Source of the DNA: Psychrobacter sp. JB385
Lineage (GTDB): Bacteria > Pseudomonadota > Gammaproteobacteria > Pseudomonadales > Moraxellaceae
Direction of reading: 5' to 3'
Assembly: GCF_900163785.1 (NCBI RefSeq)
Contig: NZ_FUKN01000013.1
Coordinates: 124,001-188,000 of the forward strand
Length of the DNA: 64,000 bases
In this document: piece by piece, positions 46,316 through 55,069 of the stretch
How positions within the stretch are numbered: position 1 is the stretch's first letter
Layout of the letters: each line of letters opens with the position of its first letter
Notes under the pieces: model-generated
Seen by the model: the letters and a program-made list of their open reading frames with translations, nothing else
Told to the model about the DNA's origin: nothing
Database searches by the model: none
Translations under genes and position numbers: made by a program

Positions 46316-47179
46316 ATGCCAAAGATGAGTGTTGCATTTGCCATGACGCTATTGGTACTAGGAAATATCATTGCGGTCTTCTCAGACGCCTTGATAAAGG
46401 CCTTGCCCTCTGAGACGGCGGTATATCAATTTATCCTGTTTCGTCAATGCACAGCGGTTTTAATGCTGTTGCCATTTTGCTTAATTAATAAAAAGAACAA
46501 GTTATTCAGTAATATAAAATGGCACTTTGTTCGTAGTCACGTGTGGTTATTGGGTGTGATATTTATGGTACTGTCTCTTCAAGCACTGCCTCTTGCGACT
46601 GCGAATGCTATTTTTTATGGCGCCCCTTTATTTGTATTACCACTGGGTTTTTTATTTTATAAAGACAGATTAAACTTTCCGACTATCGCAGCCTCTATAT
46701 TAGGTTTTGCTGGTATCCTCGTTATTGTACAACCGAAACAGATCAATTTAGGGGCGGTGTTTGCCCTTATAGTGGCGGTAACCATGGCGCTAAACAATCT
46801 GTTAGTTCGTAAACTTCCACAACATCATACTGTCTATCAAACGCTACTTTTGACCAATTTATTAGGAATCCCATTCGCGCTTGGTTTGGCTATTTGGGAA
46901 GGACAGCCATTTGATTGGCGCTCATTGATTACGGCCGCCAGTTCAAATGTATTCATTTTGATTTATGCAGGTATATGCGTACAGGTGTATCGACACATTG
47001 AAGCGTACAAAGTCTCTAGTGCGGAATACTCAGGTTTAATAGGGGCGGTGGTGGTTGGAATCATATGGTTTAATGAAGTACCAAATATGACTTTGTTAGT
47101 AGGGTCTGCGCTGATTATCCTACCTTTGATATGGCTAGCTACTCTCGAATCTATGAGGTTTAGACAAAAAACTGGGTAG
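46316..47179 (+). CDS. EamA-family (DMT superfamily) exporter
   Basis: A 287-residue inner-membrane protein with ten membrane segments in two EamA repeats (segments about 5-140 and 150-280). SDALIKALPSE and FYGAPLFVLPLG in the first half and AEYSGLIGAVVVGIIWFNEVP in the second are typical of metabolite exporters of the YdcZ/RhtA type. GGGGAGG before the ATG is a strong ribosome site. It pairs with the divergent LysR gene. The substrate is unknown. The gap 47180-47310 shows no gene. Confidence 0.82.
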   Translation: MPKMSVAFAMTLLVLGNIIAVFSDALIKALPSETAVYQFILFRQCTAVLMLLPFCLINKKNKLFSNIKWHFVRSHVWLLGVIFMVLSLQALPLATANAIFYGAPLFVLPLGFLFYKDRLNFPTIAASILGFAGILVIVQPKQINLGAVFALIVAVTMALNNLLVRKLPQHHTVYQTLLLTNLLGIPFALGLAIWEGQPFDWRSLITAASSNVFILIYAGICVQVYRHIEAYKVSSAEYSGLIGAVVVGIIWFNEVPNMTLLVGSALIILPLIWLATLESMRFRQKTG

Positions 47180-47310
47180 GATAATAGCTTTTAAAACCTA
47201 ATCAATCTGATGTGTCATAAATAATAAGAAATAATAAAAGTTATGAATAAGACTAAAATGTTATTTAACGTTTACATCGGTTCATGCTTGACGAAACTGT
47301 AGATTACTTG

Positions 47311-49536
47311 TTAAACACTATAATAAGTCGGTTGCGCTGAATTCTGTGTAACTACCCTCTGACTTGTATTACTAATCTCTATTCCTGTATCAATGACTTT
47401 TAAACCGTTATTAATGCTTCTTAAATCATCGCCAGATAACTTCTCAGCGTAATCAGTAGTAAATCTACCTAAACTGTCTCCAAGCTCTCTAACGTGCTTC
47501 TGGACGCTATCATGGTTCATTAAAGTATCCAGTCCTTTGTAAGCAACCTCGTATTGCTTAGCTGTCAATCTAATAGTCCGATTGATATGTTGTTCTGCTA
47601 ATGCTCTGTTCTCATCTGTTTTTTCACTATTATTTGCATATTTAGTCAGTGCAACTAGATAAGGTTGAGCTGTCATTATCGTTGCAGTCACTCTGCTAGT
47701 ATCATTTCTACCTAATCTTGTTTGATACTGTTGTACCTGTTCAGCTCTTTGTTTGTCTACCTTAGCGATAAAATCATAAAAGTCTGCTGTAACGGTTTGA
47801 TTGTGAGATCTTTCTTTTTGGTTATCTACTAATATGTTTATAGCAGCTAGGTTGTTTTGCATGACCTCAAGACTAAGCATATCAACGACTAGCTCGTGTT
47901 TCTCTAGATACTCTTTCTCAATCGTGTGAATACCTAGAGAGTGAGCAAATTCATTAAGTATGGCAATTTGTCGATAATCGAACTTCTCTGGGTAATGTTC
48001 CGATTTGTCGTTACGTCCTTTACGCAACCTCTTACTGTCGTGATTGCGCGTGAGGAGTCGGTAAGCTAGAACCTTTTTCTTGTCTAACGTATCAGCTTTG
48101 ATTCTTCTAGTATTTTGTTCTGCTTCACTAGCGTATCGAGCTGCGTCTCTAGTTTTTTGATCAATTTGTCTTTTTCGCTCATGAAAGGCTCTTTCGTATT
48201 CGTTGTCGAAGGGGCTTGGGGCTGGTTTTGCTCGCTCTGTAATGCCTTGATTGATTTCCGCAGCAATATGTTCGCTTCTTCCAGCTCTTTTTGCGTTTGC
48301 AGTAACCCATTGTTTTGAGTGAGCAGCTCGCTTTGGTAGGTTTTCACATTTTTTAGCTGCCCACTCAAGGTTTGGTTCTGTGTCTTTAATGCGCTGTTCT
48401 GTGTCTCTAATAAGCTTTGGGAGGCTTTCAGTGTGGTCAGTTGCCCATTTAATGCCGTCGTCTGCTGATTTGATTCTGTTATTAACTGTGTTAATGCCGT
48501 TTGGTATTTTTTGGCAGCGCTCAGTTGCCCAAGTAATTCCTGATGTTGTGTCGATAATTCGTCGTTGCGTGCTGTCAGCTCGCTGTTTTGTATCTCCAAT
48601 GAAGATTGGTAATCTTGTGTTTGTCTGAGTTGTCCAAGCAAGTCCGCGTCTAAGGGAGGTCGTTCGTTGCTCATGTTCTACTCCTTGTTGATGGTTTTTC
48701 TCAGCTACCATTTTGTTGCGTGCAATGATGGCCCGATTGATATTACCTTTCTCTGTAGTGATACCTAGGCGTTCCATGGCGGTTGCTTCAACGCCCATCT
48801 TAATCGTCGGTTGCTGGTCTAACTCCTGATCTTTATAGCTGCGAGCATCCATTAGGGGTAGGTTCTTCTCTGCCAAAATCACATTAGCGGTATCTACCCA
48901 CATCTTACGAATACGTTTGATTTCTTTCATTGACGAGGGCAGATCGTGCGCCAAACGTTTTTTATTCGACCACTCAAAAGGGATTTTGAGCTTTGGGTCA
49001 AATGCCAAGGTTTTATTAGGACCAAGGGTAGGCGCTCGAGTGGTCACTAAAATATGGGCATGAAAGTTACGCGGATCAGGGTTTTCCTCCCCTTCGCGTA
49101 AGCGTTTCGAGCTAGGCTTAGCATCAGGATCAAATGGCAACTTCATCACCGGACGATGAATACACACATCCGCAATCACATCCATGTCATCAGCAAGCTT
49201 TTGAGCGAATTCTAGTGCTAGCGTATGGCGTTCTTTCTCAGACAACTCATAAGGCAGATTAATCAACCACTCACGCGCTACTCGACTATCCGATCGATTT
49301 TCTGCTGCCTCAGCCAAATTCCAAACCATTTCTCTGTCTACACTCACACCTAACGCCTTCAATGAAAGTGGTAGAACGATATCGGCACTCATTACTCCAC
49401 GCTTTCTTGAATAGTCATGGATTTTTCCATACTTAACATCCTCCAAAATATCTCCAGCACGATAAGCTGCACACGCCACCGCTGATTGTCCTGCCTTTCG
49501 AGAAATTGCTTTAGTATCGAAATGCACCATGGTCAT
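47311..49536 (-). CDS. mobL: MobA/MobL-family relaxase
   Basis: A plasmid-type relaxase (MOBQ) of about 741 residues that would nick one strand at oriT and lead it into a recipient. The N-terminus MVHFDTKAISRKAGQSAVA with AYRAG and the metal-binding histidines in NFHAHILVTTRAP (about 165) are diagnostic. From about 290 to 440 there are four or five repeats of about 28 residues (G.xWATxxxxxLPxxIxxTxQR), then a charged helical tail. I start at the ATG at 49536 behind GAGG; an in-frame start at 49587 would add 17 residues. A second gene is encoded within it in another frame (48084-48674). No coupling protein is encoded. Confidence 0.85.
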   Translation of the reverse strand: MTMVHFDTKAISRKAGQSAVACAAYRAGDILEDVKYGKIHDYSRKRGVMSADIVLPLSLKALGVSVDREMVWNLAEAAENRSDSRVAREWLINLPYELSEKERHTLALEFAQKLADDMDVIADVCIHRPVMKLPFDPDAKPSSKRLREGEENPDPRNFHAHILVTTRAPTLGPNKTLAFDPKLKIPFEWSNKKRLAHDLPSSMKEIKRIRKMWVDTANVILAEKNLPLMDARSYKDQELDQQPTIKMGVEATAMERLGITTEKGNINRAIIARNKMVAEKNHQQGVEHEQRTTSLRRGLAWTTQTNTRLPIFIGDTKQRADSTQRRIIDTTSGITWATERCQKIPNGINTVNNRIKSADDGIKWATDHTESLPKLIRDTEQRIKDTEPNLEWAAKKCENLPKRAAHSKQWVTANAKRAGRSEHIAAEINQGITERAKPAPSPFDNEYERAFHERKRQIDQKTRDAARYASEAEQNTRRIKADTLDKKKVLAYRLLTRNHDSKRLRKGRNDKSEHYPEKFDYRQIAILNEFAHSLGIHTIEKEYLEKHELVVDMLSLEVMQNNLAAINILVDNQKERSHNQTVTADFYDFIAKVDKQRAEQVQQYQTRLGRNDTSRVTATIMTAQPYLVALTKYANNSEKTDENRALAEQHINRTIRLTAKQYEVAYKGLDTLMNHDSVQKHVRELGDSLGRFTTDYAEKLSGDDLRSINNGLKVIDTGIEISNTSQRVVTQNSAQPTYYSV
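48084..48674 (-). CDS. Coiled-coil protein overprinted inside the relaxase gene (MobB-like position)
   Basis: A 196-residue frame on the same strand as the relaxase, shifted by one base. It starts with ATG behind AAGGAG at ideal distance, which argues for translation. The protein is almost wholly coiled coil: repeated units LLGQLxxxxxYQxxLxxQNxxLxxQ, then a Lys-rich end (KDKLIKKLETQLDTLVKQNK). Its repeats coincide with the ATP-less repeat part of the relaxase, so one set of DNA repeats serves both frames. IncQ plasmids encode MobB inside mobA in the same way. No sequence likeness to MobB is claimed. Confidence 0.7.
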   Translation of the reverse strand: MSNERPPLDADLLGQLRQTQDYQSSLEIQNSELTARNDELSTQHQELLGQLSAAKKYQTALTQLITESNQQTTALNGQLTTLKASQSLLETQNSALKTQNQTLSGQLKNVKTYQSELLTQNNGLLQTQKELEEANILLRKSIKALQSEQNQPQAPSTTNTKEPFMSEKDKLIKKLETQLDTLVKQNKILEESKLIR

Positions 49537-49589
49537 AAAGAGCGCCTCGTAGTTTGGTTTTTTGCCCCACGTCATTTTGTGGGGCATGG

Positions 49590-49720
49590 GGTTTGGGGTT
49601 TCCCCAACGAAGAAGGATTCAAAATTAAGATAGTAACGAAGTGAATAGATTGAATTTTGAGTCGTTGCTTCGCCCTTAGTCAGGGAGACTCAAACACCCT
49701 ATACTAAAATATAATGGACT
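49590..49720. other. Candidate oriT
   Basis: Between the divergent relaxase and accessory genes lies an inverted repeat GATTCAAAATT (49616-49626) / AATTTTGAGTC (49653-49663) followed by CGCCCTTA at 49671; its complement TAAGGGCG resembles MOBQ nic regions. A further hairpin TGCCCCAC / GTGGGGCA lies at 49563-49586. Position and layout fit, but the nick site is not proven. The gap 49537-49821 has no gene. Confidence 0.5.
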
Positions 49721-49821
49721 AGAGTTTAGATCGTTTTATGTTAACGGCTATAATGAAATATTGAATCATTATTTAGCACTTGTTATGGTTAGGAAAAATA
49801 TTACTATAGAGAACAAAAGTT

Positions 49822-50334
49822 ATGTCAGACTTCAACAAAAAACTGTCTGTATCTATTTTTAATAATCAAGATACTAACGACTTAAAAGAGCGAAAACGTT
49901 TAGAGGAGTTACAACGCCAAGCTAAAATCCAGCAAGTAAAGTTGGATAAACGACTGAACAAGCAGAAAATTTTGATGGGGGCATTTTTAGGTCAAGTATT
50001 GGCAAGTGACGGCGATGATGAAAAGATGATTCAGGATTACTTTGCGATGAATTTTCCGGACTTTCTTACAAGATCGTCTGATAGGTATTTATTTAAAAGT
50101 ATGGTTGAGAGTTTGGGCGGTGATATGGGCTTGGATAAAGAGGTAGATCCGTTTGTGTTGAATACAAAAGAAAGTAAGCAAAAAGTTGTTGATCAAAGTG
50201 TCACTATTGAAGACAGTCAGGCTATAAACAATCAACAGCTGTCATTTGATGCTACTAATCATGAGGAACAGAATTCGCTATTAAACGAAAGTGGTTATTC
50301 TAACCACGCAAACAATCAGATTTATCGCGGATAG
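49822..50334 (+). CDS. Possible mobilization accessory protein (MobC-like)
   Basis: A 170-residue protein divergent from the relaxase. The first half is a highly charged helix (KERKRLEELQRQAKIQQVKLDKRLNKQKIL) followed by MGAFLGQVLASDGDDEKMIQDYF; the rest is polar and low complexity. Charged helical proteins in this place on plasmids often join the relaxosome. It could also belong to the three-gene cluster that starts 75 bases downstream. No family is recognised. Confidence 0.45.
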   Translation: MSDFNKKLSVSIFNNQDTNDLKERKRLEELQRQAKIQQVKLDKRLNKQKILMGAFLGQVLASDGDDEKMIQDYFAMNFPDFLTRSSDRYLFKSMVESLGGDMGLDKEVDPFVLNTKESKQKVVDQSVTIEDSQAINNQQLSFDATNHEEQNSLLNESGYSNHANNQIYRG

Positions 50335-50409
50335 AAAAACATCTATCGAGAATCAAAAATTAGTATTAGTGAATATTGTGGCTAACTTAGAGCAGCTTAA
50401 GGAAATAAA

Positions 50410-53148
50410 GTGAACGTAACCCAAATAGAAGAAACCGTTAAGAAGTTAGCTTCAGATGTCCTTAGTAGTGCAGTTGACAAGGATCAGTTTATATACGAGT
50501 TGATGGCAGCTTATGGGCATAGAAAGACAACAGTAAGCCGTATCAAATCCGGTGAACGTAATCTAGCAAAGGTCGCAGGGGAAGTCAGGGCCAAGCGCCA
50601 TATCTATTTCAAGCATAGTGATAGCAATAAAGTGTTCTCAGATATCGATGACATGAAGAAAGAGCCTTCTGTCACGCGAGAGAAGATACGCTTTATTATT
50701 GCAACTGATTTTAATCAGTTTGTAGCTATAGATACGCGTACTAATGACACACTTGATATTGAGTTTGGTGAGCTTGGTAAACATTTCGACTTTTTCTTAC
50801 CTTGGGCCGGTATGGAAAAAGCCGTATATCAAGGTGATAATCCAGCTGATGTAAAAGCAGCTGAAAAAATGGCTAAGCTGTTTGATTTGATTAAAGCAGA
50901 TAATTTCAGTGAAAAAAATAAGAATGATACTGCCGCACTTCATAGTCTGAACGTATTTTTAACTCGTTTACTCTTTTGTTTCTTTGCAGAAGATACGGGT
51001 ATATTCGCGGACAACCAATTTAGCGGTGAGATTGAGTCTCATACCAAAGCAGATGGTTCTGATGTAGACAGTTACCTTAACCGTTTGTTTAAAGTCTTAA
51101 ATACTAGCAAAGAAAATCGTCATGATTTACCAGATTATTTGGCCAAATTTGAATACGTTAACGGTGGACTCTTTGCTGACGCTATTGCTTCACCAAAGTT
51201 CTCTACCAAGTCTCGCAGAATGCTCATTGAATGCGGTAGCGAGCTAGATTGGTCAAATATCAATCCTGATATTTTTGGTTCTATGATTCAAGCCGTCGTA
51301 CATCCTGATCAGCGTGGCGGTATGGGGATGCATTATACTTCTGTCATCAACATCATGAAGGTCATTGAACCACTGTTCTTGGATGATTTGTATGCAGAGC
51401 TGGAAAATATTGCAGAGAATATTGATGCAAAATTAAAACCTAGTCGTTTACGTAAATTGCATGATCGCATCGCTAATATCAAAATATTCGACCCAGCGTG
51501 CGGTTCAGGTAACTTCCTTATTATTGCCTTTAAAGAGCTTAGAAAACTTGAGATGGAAGTCATTAAGCTACGTCAAGAGCTAGTAAAAAACGGTCAGCAA
51601 GATGATTTCTTTGATGAAATTAGTCTAGATTCATCATTTTCACGAATTAGGCTTTCTCAATTCTATGGTATAGAGCTTGATGATTTTGCCCATGAGGTTG
51701 CTATTCTGTCTCTTTGGTTGGCTGAGCACCAGATGAATGTAGAATTTAAAGCCGAGTTTGGAGATTGTGCCCCATCCCTTCCTTTGAAAGCTTCAGGGGG
51801 GATCTTTCATGGTAATGCACTAAAGCTCGATTGGTTCGCGGCTTGTCCTCCACTAGAAAAGGAAGAAGTCTATATTATCGGAAACCCTCCGTATATAGGC
51901 TCTAAAAACCAAAATAAAGAACAAAAAGAAGATATGAAACAGTGCTTAAAAGAGCTAACAAATACTAAGGCTCTAGACTATATAGCATGCTGGTTCATAA
52001 AGGCCGCTCAGGTAATTAATAGTAAAAGTGCATTCGCCTTTGTGACAACGAACTCTGTATGTCAGGGAACTCAAGTACCGTTACTATGGAAAATTATCTT
52101 TAACTACAATGTAGAGATTTTCTTTGCTTACAAGGATTTTAAGTGGAGAAATAATGCAAAAAATAATGCAGGAGTTACTGTTAGCATTTTAGGTTTAAGG
52201 AAAGAGTCAAAAACATCTGTGAAAAAGTTTATCTTTGAGAACGAAATTCGACGTGAAGTCACCAATATAAACCCATACCTAATTGATTCAGATAATATTT
52301 TAATAGATAAAGCGGTGACTTCGATTTGTGACTTACCAAAAATGCAAGTTGGTAACGAACCTTATGATGGTGGCAACCTAATATTTACAGATAACGAGAA
52401 ACAACAATTTATTGTTGGAAGTCCTACTTCTGAAAAGTATTTTAAGAAACTTGTGGGCTCAAATGAGCTTTTGAAAGGTACTTACAGATGGTGCCTATGG
52501 ATTGAAGATGATGAGCTTGAAGAAGCTAAGAACATCCCTGAAGTAAATGCAGTAATTGATGCAGTACGTATATCACGAGAAAGTGGTGGGATGAATGCTA
52601 GAAGCTGCGCTCATAGACCTCATCAGTTCCGATGGGTAAACAGATCTAAAACCAATCAAATAGTAATTCCGTTAGTATCGTCAGAGCGTAGACCATATAT
52701 ACCTATATCTTTCATCGATAAAGAAACTATTATTACGAATTTGGGGCAAGTTATCTATGATGCTCCTATTTATATTTTTTCAATTATAAGTTCTCATATC
52801 CACATGACATGGGTTAGAGCTATAACTGGTCGATTAGAGAGTCGCATTCGTTATTCTTCTGGGATTTCTTATAATACATTTCCTGTACCTAATATTAGTT
52901 CAGGAAAACTAGCTCAACTAGAGATTGCAGCCCTTAATATCATTGAAGCTCGCGAAAGTTATTCAGAGCTAAATTTAGGAGACATGTATGATCCCAAAAA
53001 GATGCCTGATGAGGTGCGAAAAGCTCATGAAGAAAATGATAAGTTAGTTGATAGTCTTTATTCCTCTAAGGGCTTTAGCAATGACACAGAGAGGTTAGAG
53101 TGCTTGTTTTCACAGTATAAAAAAATAACAGGATGTCAAAGTGCCTAA
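50410..53148 (+). CDS. MmeI-like class I DNA adenine methyltransferase, nuclease motif not seen
   Basis: A 912-residue protein with the layout of type IIL (MmeI-like) enzymes. After an N-terminal region (1-110) comes the helical spacer (KAAEKMAKLFDLIK, FLTRLLFCFFAEDTGIF), the methyltransferase with motif I FDPACGSGNFL (about 360) and motif IV GNPPYIGSK (about 493), and a target-recognition region with SSERRPYIP and HMTWVRAITGRLESRIRYS.GI.YN.FPVP. It should methylate adenine. MmeI has a PD-(D/E)XK nuclease at the N-terminus; here the matching segment (FIYELMAAYGHRKTTVSRIKSG..N) shows no D..ExK. Start is GTG behind AAGGA. It overlaps the helicase gene by eight bases. Confidence 0.85.
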   Translation: MNVTQIEETVKKLASDVLSSAVDKDQFIYELMAAYGHRKTTVSRIKSGERNLAKVAGEVRAKRHIYFKHSDSNKVFSDIDDMKKEPSVTREKIRFIIATDFNQFVAIDTRTNDTLDIEFGELGKHFDFFLPWAGMEKAVYQGDNPADVKAAEKMAKLFDLIKADNFSEKNKNDTAALHSLNVFLTRLLFCFFAEDTGIFADNQFSGEIESHTKADGSDVDSYLNRLFKVLNTSKENRHDLPDYLAKFEYVNGGLFADAIASPKFSTKSRRMLIECGSELDWSNINPDIFGSMIQAVVHPDQRGGMGMHYTSVINIMKVIEPLFLDDLYAELENIAENIDAKLKPSRLRKLHDRIANIKIFDPACGSGNFLIIAFKELRKLEMEVIKLRQELVKNGQQDDFFDEISLDSSFSRIRLSQFYGIELDDFAHEVAILSLWLAEHQMNVEFKAEFGDCAPSLPLKASGGIFHGNALKLDWFAACPPLEKEEVYIIGNPPYIGSKNQNKEQKEDMKQCLKELTNTKALDYIACWFIKAAQVINSKSAFAFVTTNSVCQGTQVPLLWKIIFNYNVEIFFAYKDFKWRNNAKNNAGVTVSILGLRKESKTSVKKFIFENEIRREVTNINPYLIDSDNILIDKAVTSICDLPKMQVGNEPYDGGNLIFTDNEKQQFIVGSPTSEKYFKKLVGSNELLKGTYRWCLWIEDDELEEAKNIPEVNAVIDAVRISRESGGMNARSCAHRPHQFRWVNRSKTNQIVIPLVSSERRPYIPISFIDKETIITNLGQVIYDAPIYIFSIISSHIHMTWVRAITGRLESRIRYSSGISYNTFPVPNISSGKLAQLEIAALNIIEARESYSELNLGDMYDPKKMPDEVRKAHEENDKLVDSLYSSKGFSNDTERLECLFSQYKKITGCQSA

Positions 53149-55069
53149 TTTAATACATTTCGAATACGCTCAAACAGGCGCTAGCTCAAACGAAAACTCT
53201 ATGGGTATGCGATCAATGCAAGCACGAGCCTATGCTGCTAGAGGTAGCCAATACCTATTGCTAAAAGCGCCGCCTGCATCAGGTAAATCACGCGCGCTCA
53301 TGTTCTTGGCACTGGATAAGCTACATAATCAAGGCATTAAAAAAGCCATTGTAGCGGTGCCAGAGCGATCTATTGGCGGGTCGTTTAGCTCTACAGAATT
53401 AAGTAAGTATGGTTTCTTTTGTGATTGGGAGATTGATGATAACAACAATCTATGCATTCCTGGTGGTGAAAGCAGTAAGGTCAAAGCGTTTAAGCGTTTT
53501 ATGGCAAGCGATGACGAGATATTGATTTGTACACACGCTACCTTACGTTTTGCCTTTCAGGAAATAGAAGATAGCGTGTTTAATGACTGTTTGCTCGCTA
53601 TTGACGAATTTCATCATGTGTCTGCCGATGGCGATAACGTCTTAGGTGGTGTGTTGCGTAGCATCATGGCAAATACCAATGCCCATATCGTCGCTATGAC
53701 AGGCTCATACTTCCGTGGCGATAGCATCCCTGTGCTGACACCTGAAGATGAAGCTCAGTTTGATAAGGTTTCTTTTAACTATTATGAGCAGCTCAATGGT
53801 TATAACTATCTAAAGTCACTTGGTATTGGCTATCACTTTTATCAGGGTCGCTATACTGATGTCATTCATGAAGTGCTCAACTCAGAAGAGAATTATGGCA
53901 AAAAAACCATTATTCATATACCAAACGTCAACTCGGGTGAATCAACCAAAGAAAAATATGATGAGGTAGATGCTATTCTTGAAGTGCTGGGTGAGGCAGG
54001 AAAGAGGGACCCTGAAACAGGCGTTATTCCTGTAACAAGGCCTGATGGAACGGTCATTAAGGTCGCAGATTTAGTCGAAGAAAACGACCGAGATATTATC
54101 CAAAATTATTTACGTAATATGAATCACGTAGACGATATGGATATCATTATTGCTTTGGGTATGGCAAAAGAGGGTTTTGACTGGGAGTGGTGCGAGCACG
54201 CACTTACTGTTGGATATAGAAGTTCACTGACTGAAATTATTCAAATTATTGGTCGTTGTACTCGAGATAGCGAAAATAAAAGCCACGCCCAATTCACTAA
54301 CCTTATCGCTCAACCTGACGCTGCAAACGACAACGTGACTATTGCTGTAAATAATATGCTTAAAGCTATCACTGGCTCTCTATTAATGGAACAAGTGCTT
54401 GCCCCTAATTTTAAGTTCAAAACAAAAAAAGATGGTGATTTTGAACCGACGCCACCAGGAACAATGAAAATAGGTGGTTTTAAAGAACCTAGCACCAAGC
54501 GCACTAAAGCTATCATAGAGTCTGATTTGGCTGACCTAAAAGCCGCTATCTTGCAAGATGATAAAGTTATTGCGGCCTCAGCAGGTAAAGTTGATCCTGA
54601 GGTAGTTAATAAGATTCTTATACCGAAAATCATTCAGAGAAAATACCCTGATTTAACTGAGGCTGAACTTGAAGAAGTCAGACAGCAAGTAGTAGTCGAT
54701 TGTGCAATAAGCTCAGCAGAAGTAACTGAGCAAGGCGGTAAGAAGTTTATTCGTATGGCCGACAAGTTTATCAATATTGATGAGCTACATATTGACTTGA
54801 TTGATCAGATCAATCCTTTTCAAAAAGCATTTGAAATACTTTCAAAATCCATCACGACAGATGTGCTTAAGCTCATCCAAGAATCTATTGAAACCACTCG
54901 TATTCAAATGGACTTTGAAGAGGCTAAATTACTGTGGCCTAAAGTTAAGCAATTTGTGCATGAAAAGGGTCGTGAGCCTGATTTGAATAGCTCAGATTTC
55001 AATGAAAAAAGACTTGCTGAATGTGTCATTTATATTAAGCAACAAAAACGCAAGAGAGTGCCTGCATAA
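53141..55069 (+). CDS. SF2 DEAD/DEAH-like helicase of a restriction-type cluster
   Basis: A 642-residue ATP-dependent helicase or translocase. Walker A is KAPPASGKSRALM (about 43-50), motif II DEFHH (about 156) in place of DEAD/DEAH, motif III MTGSYFRG, and in the second RecA domain GFDWEWCEHALTVGYRSS and motif VI QIIGRCTRD (about 372). The C-terminus carries a KGREPDLNSSDFNEKRLAECVIYIKQ segment like helicase-associated domains. GTG start inside the end of the methyltransferase gene; the stop overlaps the next start by one base. It would probably translocate DNA between recognition and cleavage. Confidence 0.85.
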   Translation: MPNLIHFEYAQTGASSNENSMGMRSMQARAYAARGSQYLLLKAPPASGKSRALMFLALDKLHNQGIKKAIVAVPERSIGGSFSSTELSKYGFFCDWEIDDNNNLCIPGGESSKVKAFKRFMASDDEILICTHATLRFAFQEIEDSVFNDCLLAIDEFHHVSADGDNVLGGVLRSIMANTNAHIVAMTGSYFRGDSIPVLTPEDEAQFDKVSFNYYEQLNGYNYLKSLGIGYHFYQGRYTDVIHEVLNSEENYGKKTIIHIPNVNSGESTKEKYDEVDAILEVLGEAGKRDPETGVIPVTRPDGTVIKVADLVEENDRDIIQNYLRNMNHVDDMDIIIALGMAKEGFDWEWCEHALTVGYRSSLTEIIQIIGRCTRDSENKSHAQFTNLIAQPDAANDNVTIAVNNMLKAITGSLLMEQVLAPNFKFKTKKDGDFEPTPPGTMKIGGFKEPSTKRTKAIIESDLADLKAAILQDDKVIAASAGKVDPEVVNKILIPKIIQRKYPDLTEAELEEVRQQVVVDCAISSAEVTEQGGKKFIRMADKFINIDELHIDLIDQINPFQKAFEILSKSITTDVLKLIQESIETTRIQMDFEEAKLLWPKVKQFVHEKGREPDLNSSDFNEKRLAECVIYIKQQKRKRVPA

